This document shows positions 34,064-42,973 of a DNA stretch of 64,000 nucleotides, piece by piece. Numbering within the stretch: position 1 is the stretch's first letter; the number at the start of each line of letters is the position of its first letter. The position numbers and the translations under genes were made by a program. The notes under the pieces were generated by a model. The model saw only the letters and a list, made by a program, of their open reading frames with translations. It did no database searches and was not told where the DNA came from. Origin of the DNA: Desulfobacterales bacterium (GTDB lineage: Bacteria > Desulfobacterota > Desulfobacteria > Desulfobacterales > Desulfosalsimonadaceae); the NCBI GenBank assembly GCA_034520365.1, contig JAXHNP010000006.1, forward strand, positions 551,001 through 615,000, read 5' to 3'.

Positions 34064-35644
34064 TTGAAAAATGTTTCCTGGCGATTGCTGATTGTTTTCG
34101 GGGTTCTGATAATCGCCGCCGTATTGGTGGCCCCCACATTCAAACCCGGCTGGTGGCCGCATAGACAGATTAACCTGGGCCTTGACCTAAAGGGCGGCAT
34201 GCACCTGGTGCTTGAGGTTGAGACGGAAAAGGCGGTGGAAAGCACCGTGGACCGCATCCGTGAGGAGCTGCGCTCTTTGCTGCGCAAGGAGCGGATTCGG
34301 CACCAGGGCATCAAGCCGGCGGGCGAGACCGGGCTTTCGGTGACCATCATGGACCGGGATGAAATTGAGGGTATTCGCAAGATTTTAAGCAACGAGTATG
34401 CGGATGTTGAAGTAAAATCCACCTCTCCGGTGGAAGCCGGTCTTGAGGTTAAAATCGGGCTGACAGACGAATGGGTGCAGGAGATCAAGAAGCAGGCCAC
34501 GGAGCAGGCCCTTGAAACCATCCGAAACCGCATTGACGAGTTCGGCGTCAGTGAGCCGGATATCCGAATCCAGGGCCAGCGCCGGATTCTGGTTCAGCTG
34601 CCGGGTATCAAGGATACCGCGCGGGCCAAGGAGTTGATCGGCAAGACCGCGCAGCTTGAGTTTAAGCTCCTGGATGAGGAACATGACCTGGGGGCCGCCT
34701 TAAACGGCAACGTGCCGCCGGGAAGCGAGATCCTCTACCAGGCGGAGACAGCCAGCCAGAGCCCAGTCGACGCCAAGCCGCAGCCGTATCTTGTAAAAGA
34801 ACAGACCCTTTTGACCGGCGCCCATTTGACCGATGCCCGGGTTCAGATCGATCAGCAGTTCAACGAGCCCTTTGTCTCCATTGAATTCGATCGCAAGGGC
34901 GCCCGGACTTTTGAGCGTATCACCGGGGAGAACGTCAAGCGGCGGCTGGCCATTGTGCTCGATGATAAGGTCTATTCCGCACCGGTCATCCAGGAGCGGA
35001 TACCGGGCGGCACGGCCCGGATCACCGGCAACTTTACCACCCAGGAGGCCCATGACCTGGCGATTGTGCTGCGGGCCGGCGCCCTTCCGGCGCCTGTAAA
35101 GATCATCGAGGAGCGCACCGTGGGGCCCAGCCTTGGGCATGACTCCATCCGCGCGGGCCTTCTCTCCATGATCGCGGGCGGCATCCTGGTTGTTCTTTTT
35201 ATGGTGATCTATTACAAGGGAGCCGGCTTAATCGCCGATTTTGCCCTGATTTTAAATATCCTGCTGATTGCCGGCGGATTGGCCGCGTTCGGCGCCACCC
35301 TGACCCTTCCCGGTATCGCGGGGATTATTCTGACCATCGGTATGGCGGTGGATGCCAACGTGATCATATTCGAGCGCATCCGCGAGGAAATGCGGCTGGG
35401 CAAAACACCCGGCGCCTCCATTGCCGCCGGATTCGATCGGGCGGGCCTGACCGTGTTGGATGCTAATGTCACCACCCTGATTGCGGCACTCGTGCTCTTT
35501 CAGTTCGGCACCGGGCCGGTCAAGGGCTTTGCTGTTACCCTGAGCCTGGGGGTTTTGGCCAGCCTGTTTACCGCCCTGATTATTTCACGGCTGATTTTTG
35601 ACTATATTTATACCACCAGGCGGGTTCGGAGCCTGAGTATTTAA
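34064..35644 (+). CDS. secD: Protein-export membrane protein SecD
   Basis: 526 residues. N-terminal membrane segment, NLGLDLKGGMHLVLEVE (D1 motif), large periplasmic P1 domain with FGVSEPDIRIQGQRRILVQLPGI, ITGNFTTQEAHDLAIVLRAGALPAPV, then five membrane segments with LPGIAGIILTIGMAVDANVIIFERIREE. SecDF uses the proton gradient to pull proteins through SecYEG. TTG start at 34064 with GAGG nine bases upstream. secF follows after 16 bases. Confidence 0.96.
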   Translation: MKNVSWRLLIVFGVLIIAAVLVAPTFKPGWWPHRQINLGLDLKGGMHLVLEVETEKAVESTVDRIREELRSLLRKERIRHQGIKPAGETGLSVTIMDRDEIEGIRKILSNEYADVEVKSTSPVEAGLEVKIGLTDEWVQEIKKQATEQALETIRNRIDEFGVSEPDIRIQGQRRILVQLPGIKDTARAKELIGKTAQLEFKLLDEEHDLGAALNGNVPPGSEILYQAETASQSPVDAKPQPYLVKEQTLLTGAHLTDARVQIDQQFNEPFVSIEFDRKGARTFERITGENVKRRLAIVLDDKVYSAPVIQERIPGGTARITGNFTTQEAHDLAIVLRAGALPAPVKIIEERTVGPSLGHDSIRAGLLSMIAGGILVVLFMVIYYKGAGLIADFALILNILLIAGGLAAFGATLTLPGIAGIILTIGMAVDANVIIFERIREEMRLGKTPGASIAAGFDRAGLTVLDANVTTLIAALVLFQFGTGPVKGFAVTLSLGVLASLFTALIISRLIFDYIYTTRRVRSLSI

Positions 35645-35660
35645 TTCGAAGGATTCATTC

Positions 35661-36725
35661 ATGGAAATTATAAAGCCCGGCACAAAAATCGACTTCATCG
35701 GCAGGCGGCAGATGGCCTATGGGTTTTCCGCCATTCTGATTCTTTTAAGCCTTGTATCCTTGATTTATCATGGCGGCCCCAAGTACGGGATTGATTTTGC
35801 CGGCGGCACCATCGTACAGATTCAATGCACGGAGGAGACCCGGATATCGGATATCCGGGCCGGCCTGGATGCCGTGGGCATGGGCGATGCCACGGTGCAG
35901 CGATTCGGTGCGGAGGCCAAAGGCGAGTATCTGATCCGCACGGACCAGTCATTAATTACAGGCGAGGGGTTTTCCGAAGAAGTCCGCTCTGCTGTGGCTG
36001 ATGCCACCGGCATGGATGTGGTGGTGGAACGGGTGGAAATGGTCGGCCCCCAGGTGGGCGCAGATCTTCGGGAAAAAGCCCTGCTGGCCTTATTTTATGC
36101 CCTGCTGTTTATCACCATTTATATATCCGGCCGATTTGAGCTTAAATGGGTGTTAAGCGGGGTGATGGCGGCGGCGCTTATCGGCGCGGTCTATTTGTTT
36201 TCCCTGTTCGGCGTAAGCATTCCGCTGTTGATTGTGGTGGCCCTGGCGGTGGCCTTAATCATGTTCTGGCAGCTGCGGCTTAAATTTGCCATGGGCGCGA
36301 TTGTTGCGCTCATGCACGATGTGTTCATCACCATCGGGGTTTTTTCCGTGGCTGGCATTGAATTTTCGCTGCCCATCGTGGCGGCGTTGCTGACCATCAT
36401 CGGCTATTCCTTGAATGACACCATTGTGGTCTTCGACCGCATCCGTGAAAATATCAATAAACACGCCAGAAAGCCCCTGGAGACCGTGATCAACCAGAGC
36501 ATCAATGAGACCTTAAGCCGCACCATCATGACCTCTGTCACCACGCTGATCGTGCTGATCTGCCTGTTTCTGCTGGGCGGGGCGATTATCCATGATTTTG
36601 CCCTGGCCATGATCATCGGCGTGGTTGTGGGGACTTATTCCTCCATCTATGTCTCCAGTCCGACCCTGCTCGTGCTCCAGGAGGCACCGGGCAAAGGCGC
36701 GGCCGAGGCCATGGGGCAGGCATAA
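35661..36725 (+). CDS. secF: Protein-export membrane protein SecF
   Basis: 354 residues. YGIDFAGGTIVQIQ, a periplasmic domain, QVGADLREKALLALFYAL and the cytoplasmic-side motif ALLTIIGYSLNDTIVVFDRIREN, then TLSRTIMTSVTTLIVL. Six membrane segments. Partner of SecD, in the same operon; dprA follows after 11 bases. Confidence 0.96.
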   Translation: MEIIKPGTKIDFIGRRQMAYGFSAILILLSLVSLIYHGGPKYGIDFAGGTIVQIQCTEETRISDIRAGLDAVGMGDATVQRFGAEAKGEYLIRTDQSLITGEGFSEEVRSAVADATGMDVVVERVEMVGPQVGADLREKALLALFYALLFITIYISGRFELKWVLSGVMAAALIGAVYLFSLFGVSIPLLIVVALAVALIMFWQLRLKFAMGAIVALMHDVFITIGVFSVAGIEFSLPIVAALLTIIGYSLNDTIVVFDRIRENINKHARKPLETVINQSINETLSRTIMTSVTTLIVLICLFLLGGAIIHDFALAMIIGVVVGTYSSIYVSSPTLLVLQEAPGKGAAEAMGQA

Positions 36726-36736
36726 ACCTTTCTCTT

Positions 36737-37834
36737 ATGCAAAACCTCCGTCATTGGGTGGCATTAAAATATATCCCAGGTGTCGGGGACTATTTGTATA
36801 AAAACCTGCTGGACCGGTTTGAAACGCCCGGCCGGGTGTTTCAGGCGTCCAAACAGGAGCTTATGGCGGTGGACGGCGTATCCGGCCGCCTGGCAGGCGA
36901 TATCCTCTCCGGCCCGCCCGCGGCAGCGGTCAGCCGGGAGCTCTCCCTTATCCAGAAGTCCGGCTGCCGGGTTATTACCTTTTCAGATGAGGAATACCCG
37001 CCGCTTCTCAAAGAGACCCCGGATCCCCCGCCATATCTCTATGTTAAGGGCCAGATGGGCAGCTGCACGCAGTGCATCGCCATGGTGGGCTCGCGCAAGG
37101 CCACCCGGTACGGCATATCAATGGCCAGAAAACTGTCTGCGGAGCTGGCAGAGGCCGGTTTTACCGTGGTCAGCGGCATGGCCCGCGGCATTGACACGGC
37201 CGCCCATGAAGGGGCGCTTTCCATTCATGGGGAGACCATTGCGGTGCTGGGCAGCGGCTTATCAGTTATCTATCCCCGGGAGAACCGTCAGCTCGCCGCC
37301 CGGATCAGCGAATCCGGGGCCGTTATCTCCGAATTTCCCCTTGATGAAGCGCCCAATGCCTATAATTTTCCCAAAAGAAACCGGATTATCGCCGGCATGA
37401 GCCTGGGCACCGTGGTGGTTGAGGCGGCCAGCCGGAGCGGCTCGCTGATAACAGCGAGGCTTTCCGGCGAGCAAAGCCGGGAGGTATTCGCCGTACCGGG
37501 CAATATAAATTCCAAAACCAGCACGGGCGCGCATAATCTGTTAAAGCAGGGGGCCAAGCTCGTGGAGACGGCCCAGGACATTATTGAAGAATTTCCCTTT
37601 CTTTTCTTGAAATCTGATATGAATCGCGGTAATGACCACACCGTTAAGCCGGTACAGAATTTAACCGAAGCGGAAAGCCGGGTCTATGAGCTGCTGGAGC
37701 CTTATCCCGTACATATTGATGAGCTCTCCCGGCGGCTTGAGATGGATGCCGGCCGGCTCTCCGGCATTCTGATGGCCCTTGAAATAAAAGGCCTGGTCTC
37801 CCAGACGCCGGGTAAGTATTTTGCAACAGTTTAG
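36737..37834 (+). CDS. dprA: DNA-processing protein DprA
   Basis: 365 residues. N-terminal helix-hairpin-helix/SAM part, the Rossmann-like core with VGSRKATRYGISMARKLS, VVSGMARGIDTAAHEGAL, IAVLGSGLSVIYPREN, FPKRNRIIAGMSLGTVVVEA and EVFAVPGNINSKTSTGAHNLL, and a C-terminal winged helix (ELSRRLEMDAGRLSGILMALEIKGLV). DprA loads RecA on incoming single-stranded DNA in natural transformation. Probably cotranscribed with secDF. Confidence 0.95.
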   Translation: MQNLRHWVALKYIPGVGDYLYKNLLDRFETPGRVFQASKQELMAVDGVSGRLAGDILSGPPAAAVSRELSLIQKSGCRVITFSDEEYPPLLKETPDPPPYLYVKGQMGSCTQCIAMVGSRKATRYGISMARKLSAELAEAGFTVVSGMARGIDTAAHEGALSIHGETIAVLGSGLSVIYPRENRQLAARISESGAVISEFPLDEAPNAYNFPKRNRIIAGMSLGTVVVEAASRSGSLITARLSGEQSREVFAVPGNINSKTSTGAHNLLKQGAKLVETAQDIIEEFPFLFLKSDMNRGNDHTVKPVQNLTEAESRVYELLEPYPVHIDELSRRLEMDAGRLSGILMALEIKGLVSQTPGKYFATV

Positions 37835-37918
37835 CGAAGCTATAATAATGATTCATTCCTTTTTCCTTCCCCCTTTGAAAAAGGGGGATCGAGGGGGATT
37901 TTTAATGGAGTACACATC
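37835..37918. repeat. Family F repeat before topA
   Basis: CCCCCTTTGAAAAAGGGGGA (37869-37888) and GAGGGGGATTTTT follow, a small inverted repeat of family F. TGGAG before the GTG is the topA ribosome site. Confidence 0.5.
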
Positions 37919-40198
37919 GTGAGCAAACCGCTGGTTATCGTTGAATCGCCGACCAAGGAGCGGACCCTTAAAAAATACCTTGGCAATCAGTACAAGGTGG
38001 CCTCCACCGTGGGGCATATAAAGGACCTGCCGCAGAAGGAGTTCGGCATTGAGGTGGAAAACCGCTTTCAGCCCAAGTACGTGACCGTGCCGGGCAAGCA
38101 GAAAGTGATCAAGGCCTTAAAGACCGCGGCCGAAAACTCGGACGAGGTCTATCTCGCCCCTGACCCGGACCGCGAAGGCGAGGCCATTGCCTGGCACACG
38201 GCCAATATCTTAAAGCGAAAAAACGGCCCCACATTTCACCGGGTGCTGTTTCACGAGCTCACCAAAAAAGGGGTGCAGGAAGCCCTTTCCAAAACCGAAT
38301 CCTTAAACGAGAACAAGTACAAAGCCCAGCAGACCCGCCGGATCCTGGACCGGCTGGTGGGGTATGAAATTTCGCCCATCCTCTGGAAAAAGGTCAAATA
38401 CGGGCTTTCCGCCGGCCGGGTGCAGTCCGTGGCCGTGCGCATGATCTGCGAGCGCGAGCGCGAGATCCAGGTCTTTGAGCCGGTGGAATACTGGTCCATC
38501 ACCGCGCACCTGGAAGGGGACAACCCCCCGCCGTTTGCCGCCAAGCTGTCAAAGAAAAGCGGCAAAAAAATTACCATCTCCAATGAGCAGGAATCCAACG
38601 CGGTTTTAGATGAAATCAAGCAGGCGGATTTTATTGTTGATAAGATTGTCAAAAAAACCGTCAAGCGAAACCCCTATCCGCCGTTTATCACCAGCAAACT
38701 CCAGCAGGATGCCATCCGCAGGCTCCGGTTTACCGCCAAAAAAACCATGACCGTGGCCCAGCAGCTCTATGAGGGCGTGGACCTGGGCCAGGGCGAATAC
38801 GTGGGCCTGATCACCTATATGCGGACCGACTCCACCCGGATTTCCGCTGAAGCCGCAAACGAGGCCCTGGATCATATCCGGCAGACATTCGGCAGTGACT
38901 ATGCCCTGGACAAGCCCCGGTTTTTTAGAAATAAAAACAAGGCCCAGGATGCGCATGAGGCGATCCGGCCGACATCGGTATACAACACCCCGGAAAAGGT
39001 GGCCCCGTATCTGTCCAAGGATCAACTCGCCCTCTACAAGCTGATCTGGAAGCGGTTTGTGGCCTCCCAGATGGCCCAGGCACTGATCGATCAGCAGACC
39101 ATCAATATCAATGCGGGCAGCTACCTGTTTACCGCCAGCGGCTCAACTATTAAGTTTCCGGGGTTCCTGGCGCTTTACCAGTCTGCCGAAGATGAATCGG
39201 ACGCCAAAGGCAGAAACGGCGAGAAAAACGAGCTGCCCGAGCTTGCCGAGGGCATGAAGCTTGCGGTCAAGCAGATTGAGCCCAAACAGCATTTTACCAC
39301 CCCGCCGCCCCGCTACTCCGAGGCGTCGCTGGTCAAGGCCCTTGAGGAAAACGGCATCGGCCGGCCCAGCACCTATGCGGCGATTTTATCAAATATCCAG
39401 GACAAGGGCTATGTGGCGCTTGAAAAAGGCTACTTTCATCCCAGCGAACTGGGCTGCATTGTGAGCGACCTGTTGGTGGAGAATTTTCCGGATATTTTTA
39501 ACGTGGATTTTACCGCCCAGATGGAAAACGACCTGGACCGGGTGGAGGCTGCCGAGGTGGAGGCCTTTGATGTGTTAAACCGGTTTTACCAGGTGTTTGA
39601 AAGCCGGGTCACCAAGGCGGCCGAGCAGATGCAGAGCGTTAAGGGCGTTGGCGTGCCCACGGATTTGAACTGCCCGGTCTGCGGCAAGCGCCTTTACATC
39701 AAGGTGGGCAAAAACGGTCCGTTTCTGGCGTGCGAAGGATATCCGGACTGCACCTATTCCCGGAACTATACCCGGGATGAAAAGGGCCACATCCATCCCA
39801 TCGAGCCCGACCATGAGGCGGCCGAAGGCGAGGTCTGCGACAAGTGCGGCCGCCAGATGGTGGTAAAACAGGGCAAATACGGCGATTTTCTGGCGTGCAG
39901 CGGATACCCGGATTGCAAAAACACCCGCTCCATCAACGGCAGCGCCAAAAACGCCCCCTCCACCGGGGTTAAATGCCCCCAGGAAGGCTGCGACGGCGAA
40001 CTGGTGGAGCGAAAATCCAAGCGCGGCAAAGTATTTTACGGCTGCAGCCGCTTCCCGGACTGCACCTATGCCCTCTGGGACAAGCCCATCCCCAAACCAT
40101 GCCCCCGATGCGGCGCCCTGTTCTTAGTTGAAAAAACCACCAAAAAGGCAGGGACCGTGCTCAAATGTATTAATGAGGCGTGCGGGTATAAGGAATAA
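37919..40198 (+). CDS. topA: DNA topoisomerase I
   Basis: 759 residues. Toprim domain (LVIVESPTKERTLKKYLG; DPDREGEAIAWH), the catalytic tyrosine in GLITYMRTDSTRIS, and SAGRVQSVAVRMICEREREI. The C-terminus holds four zinc-ribbon modules (CPVCGKRLYIKVG...C; CDKCGRQMVVKQG...C; CPQEGCDGELVERKS...C; CPRCGALF...C). It relaxes negative supercoils. Start GTG with GGAG nine bases upstream. Placement next to dprA is common in bacteria. Confidence 0.97.
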   Translation: MSKPLVIVESPTKERTLKKYLGNQYKVASTVGHIKDLPQKEFGIEVENRFQPKYVTVPGKQKVIKALKTAAENSDEVYLAPDPDREGEAIAWHTANILKRKNGPTFHRVLFHELTKKGVQEALSKTESLNENKYKAQQTRRILDRLVGYEISPILWKKVKYGLSAGRVQSVAVRMICEREREIQVFEPVEYWSITAHLEGDNPPPFAAKLSKKSGKKITISNEQESNAVLDEIKQADFIVDKIVKKTVKRNPYPPFITSKLQQDAIRRLRFTAKKTMTVAQQLYEGVDLGQGEYVGLITYMRTDSTRISAEAANEALDHIRQTFGSDYALDKPRFFRNKNKAQDAHEAIRPTSVYNTPEKVAPYLSKDQLALYKLIWKRFVASQMAQALIDQQTININAGSYLFTASGSTIKFPGFLALYQSAEDESDAKGRNGEKNELPELAEGMKLAVKQIEPKQHFTTPPPRYSEASLVKALEENGIGRPSTYAAILSNIQDKGYVALEKGYFHPSELGCIVSDLLVENFPDIFNVDFTAQMENDLDRVEAAEVEAFDVLNRFYQVFESRVTKAAEQMQSVKGVGVPTDLNCPVCGKRLYIKVGKNGPFLACEGYPDCTYSRNYTRDEKGHIHPIEPDHEAAEGEVCDKCGRQMVVKQGKYGDFLACSGYPDCKNTRSINGSAKNAPSTGVKCPQEGCDGELVERKSKRGKVFYGCSRFPDCTYALWDKPIPKPCPRCGALFLVEKTTKKAGTVLKCINEACGYKE

Positions 40199-40356
40199 GG
40201 TGTAAGGTTTAGGGTGTAGGGTGTAAGGTGTTAGTTTATGTAAGGGAAGGCTTACCCTCTGTAGGGTGGATAAGCGCCAGCGCATCCGCCAATATGAGGC
40301 TGTATAATATTCCAGACTCCTTGACAAAAACATAGGGGTAGGGCACCTATAAAAAT
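40199..40356. repeat. Gap with GGTGTAAGG run and GGCGGAT palindrome
   Basis: 40199-40232 is a GGTGTAAGGTTTAGGGTGTA run (family E). About 40264-40293 is GTGGATAAGCGCCAGCGCATCCGCC, an inverted copy of the palindrome seen at 13046. Confidence 0.55.
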
Positions 40357-40791
40357 ATGAACCCCCCACTTTTAAACAAAGATAAAGAAAATATTATCGC
40401 TGCCGTTAAGCAGGAAATGGCTGAAAATGATAATGTGGCCGCCGCATATATTTTCGGCTCAATACTGGAGCCGGGCATTTTTAATGATATTGATATCCTG
40501 ATCCTTCCCGAGAAAAACGCATTAAATGACATCTTCCTGATATATGAGATTTCCGCCAATTTAGCTGAAAAGATCCACATATCATCAGATGATATAGATA
40601 TGGTACTGCTGGATCTTGAAAAAACCGATCCCCTTATTCTTGGCGAGGCTTTAAAAAAGGGTCAGCTGATAAAAAATCAGAACCCCGATTATTTATCGGA
40701 CAAGCTGGAAGAAGTCTCTTCCTTTTTTTTAATAAATGAAGCAGTTTTATATAGAAGGCAGGAATTGCTTCGGGAGCAATTAGAAGAATAA
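40357..40791 (+). CDS. mntA: MntA-type nucleotidyltransferase antitoxin
   Basis: 144 residues. Minimal nucleotidyltransferase motif GSILEPGIFNDIDIL (Gly34-Ser35, Asp44, Asp46). In HepT/MntA modules this protein AMPylates the HepT toxin on its tyrosine and so silences it. It is followed after 6 bases by hepT. The codon usage is AT-richer than the neighbouring housekeeping genes, consistent with horizontal transfer. Confidence 0.85.
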   Translation: MNPPLLNKDKENIIAAVKQEMAENDNVAAAYIFGSILEPGIFNDIDILILPEKNALNDIFLIYEISANLAEKIHISSDDIDMVLLDLEKTDPLILGEALKKGQLIKNQNPDYLSDKLEEVSSFFLINEAVLYRRQELLREQLEE

Positions 40792-40797
40792 ACGGTT

Positions 40798-41223
40798 ATG
40801 GCCATCGATAAAGATAAGCTTTTGAAATATCTTAATGATATTGAGCGGCAAACGGCTGTTATCGAAACGGCTTTAAACAGGTCCAACCAAGATTTGCTTG
40901 CAGATACTTTAAAATTGAACGGCTTGAAATATGCGATTTTGACAAATGCTGAGGCAATCGGCAGCTGCCTTCAACATATCCTCGCCAAAAAATATTTTAT
41001 AGCGATTACCGGCTATTCCGAGATAATAAAAAAGGCCGGTGAAAAAGAAATCATATCGCCGGATTTACTGAATAGATTGGTGCCCTTTATTCATTTCAGG
41101 AATATGCTTGTCCATCATTATTGGCGGGTGGAGGATGAAACCTTTTTGGAAAATCTCCGGCAGGGGGTAGATGATTTTCCCAGGTTTTGCCAAGAAATTA
41201 AGGAAATTGTAAAAAGCCTTTGA
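40798..41223 (+). CDS. hepT: HepT-type ribonuclease toxin
   Basis: 141 residues, all-helical HEPN fold. The RX4HXY active-site motif is RNMLVHHY (Arg101, His106, Tyr108). HepT cleaves RNA until AMPylated by MntA. The pair is an autonomous toxin-antitoxin module, possibly with phage-defence value. A long tandem repeat follows directly. Confidence 0.88.
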   Translation: MAIDKDKLLKYLNDIERQTAVIETALNRSNQDLLADTLKLNGLKYAILTNAEAIGSCLQHILAKKYFIAITGYSEIIKKAGEKEIISPDLLNRLVPFIHFRNMLVHHYWRVEDETFLENLRQGVDDFPRFCQEIKEIVKSL

Positions 41224-41254
41224 TAGGGCCGGCCATTTCTTGGGATGACAACAG

Positions 41255-41798
41255 CCCTGAACCTTACCCTTACACCCTTGGCGGATGCGCTGTCGCTTAT
41301 CCGCCCTACACCGTTATATGAGGCCGGCACGGTGGCCGGCCCTACGAGGCGAGGCGGCGGCACAGGCGGCGTAGGGCAGGCCACCGCGCCTGCCTAAAAG
41401 GCTCATGTTCAAGATTCCTCGTCGCTGCCGCTCCTCGGAATGACAATAGCCCTGAATCTTACACCTTATACCTTACACCCTTGGCGGATGCGCTGTCGCT
41501 TATCCGCCCTACACCGTTATATGAGGCCGGCACGGTGGCCGGCCCTACGAGGTGAGGGGCGGTACGGGCGGCGTAGGGCAGGCCACCGCGCCTGCCTTAA
41601 AGGCTCATATTCAAGATTCCTCGTCGCTGCCGCTCCTCGGAATGACAATAGCCCTGAATCTTACACCTTATACCTTACACCCTTGGCGGATGCGCTGTCG
41701 CTTATCCGCCCTACACCGTTATATGAGGCCGGCACGGTGGCCGGCCCTACGAGGTGAGGGGCGGTACGGGCGGCGTAGGGCAGGCCACCGCGCCTGCC
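41255..41798. repeat. Tandem repeat, ~202 bp unit, about 2.6 copies
   Basis: Successive copies are seen from the shared GCGGATGCGCTGTCGCTTAT at about 41281, 41484 and 41686 (period 203, 202). Each unit is itself composite: an ACACCTTATACC run, the GGCGGAT palindrome, family A palindromes (GGCCGGCACGGTGGCCGGCC; GCAGGCCACCGCGCCTGC) and a family B half ending GGAATGACAATAGCC. Copies 2 and 3 are almost identical, so the duplication is recent. Apparent ORFs here are artefacts of the repeat. Confidence 0.85.
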
Positions 41799-42947
41799 TT
41801 AAAGGCTATCCAGATACGCCAGATCCTTATTCTGGGTCTTTTTGGTGCCGATGGCCAGCACCTCCACGCGGTTCTGGCTGGTTTTGCGGAAGTAAAGCCG
41901 GCCCCGGTAGGCGAAGATCACCTCAAATACCGTGGCTTTGCCTTTTTTGCTGAACACTTTGCGCTTAATATTGACAAGCGACGGATCATCATTTAGCTGG
42001 TGGATCAGCTCCTCGGCTTTCAAGCCTATATCCTCATCCAAATCCGAAAGCCCGTCCAAAGCCCGATCCGTAATATCAATGTTTTTATAAAGCACTTTAA
42101 TGCGCCGGCCAAGCTTGTCAGCCACCTTCTCCTTCTGATGGTTCTGGGCCTGGCGGTCTTTTTCCAGTTCCTCGATTTTTTCTTTTAACTGGTTGATCTC
42201 CTCTACCTGTTCATTTTGCCTGGCCAGGTTTTCCTGCAGCCTTTCCTCCAGATTTTCAATTTCTTCAAAAAACTCTTCTTCCTCTTTTTCCGCTTTTTGC
42301 TTGGTCGATTCCAGGGATTTCTGGATCTCCTGATATTCGGATAAAAGCGCTTCCCGCTCATCCGCCAGCGACTGGGCGCGCTCCTTGTGGGAGTGCTCAA
42401 GATCCGCAAGCCGCTTAAGCTCCTCGGCTCGTTCGGCCTCCTCCCGTCTGTCGGATTTAAGGGCCCGGCGGTAATACGTATACAGCGTGGCCAGAAAAAT
42501 CAGTATGTAGAAAAGCAGCAGGCTGACGGAAATAAGCGAATAGGGCGGGATTGATGCCGTGACCTCAAGGTTTAGGCCGTTGTTTAAAATCTCAAAGTTC
42601 TGCCCAGCCAGTTTAACCGGATCGGTGGGGAGGTTGTCAATGGTGGCGCTCTGATAGGCCGGGGGGTAAAGAATATTTCCCTGGTTGGTTCTTACCGTGA
42701 CCTCAAGCCGGCCGCCAAGATCCGGAAAAACGCTTTCCTTTTTGTACTGATCAATGGATTCCTGGACAGCATCGGAGATCGGGGTGATGCCGTTTAAGAC
42801 ATCGTTTATTTCCGAGAGGTAAACATTTTTGATATCCCGTTCATACCATTGGCTCAAATACCCCTGCAAAAAGTGGCTTGAGAGCAGATAGAGCACCGGC
42901 GGCATCAGAATGCAGAAAAGGAGTATTTTAAATGACAGATATTTCAT
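41799..42947 (-). CDS. Membrane-anchored coiled-coil protein with RelE-like C-terminal segment
   Basis: 382 residues. Membrane segment at 5-27, a ~110-residue periplasmic region, a second membrane segment (about 138-160), a long highly charged coiled coil (about 165-280), and a small C-terminal domain KRKVFSKKGKATVFEVIFAY...RLYFRKTSQNRVEVLAIGTKKTQNKDLAYL. The last part looks like a RelE/ParE-type toxin fold (strand-rich, FRKT and VLAIG elements), but this is only a visual resemblance. The topology resembles a sensor without kinase. It follows the TPR lipoprotein gene by 26 bases. Its stop codon lies at the edge of the 202 bp tandem repeat. Confidence 0.65.
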   Translation of the reverse strand: MKYLSFKILLFCILMPPVLYLLSSHFLQGYLSQWYERDIKNVYLSEINDVLNGITPISDAVQESIDQYKKESVFPDLGGRLEVTVRTNQGNILYPPAYQSATIDNLPTDPVKLAGQNFEILNNGLNLEVTASIPPYSLISVSLLLFYILIFLATLYTYYRRALKSDRREEAERAEELKRLADLEHSHKERAQSLADEREALLSEYQEIQKSLESTKQKAEKEEEEFFEEIENLEERLQENLARQNEQVEEINQLKEKIEELEKDRQAQNHQKEKVADKLGRRIKVLYKNIDITDRALDGLSDLDEDIGLKAEELIHQLNDDPSLVNIKRKVFSKKGKATVFEVIFAYRGRLYFRKTSQNRVEVLAIGTKKTQNKDLAYLDSL

Positions 42948-42973
42948 TAAATCGCCTTAAACCGGGAATTTTG

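Noticed and set aside
41440-41996. Several overlapping ORFs of 80-133 residues on the plus strand
   Set aside because: They are read through the 202 bp tandem repeat and repeat the same words (MRCRLSALHRYMRPARW); none has a ribosome site or homology.
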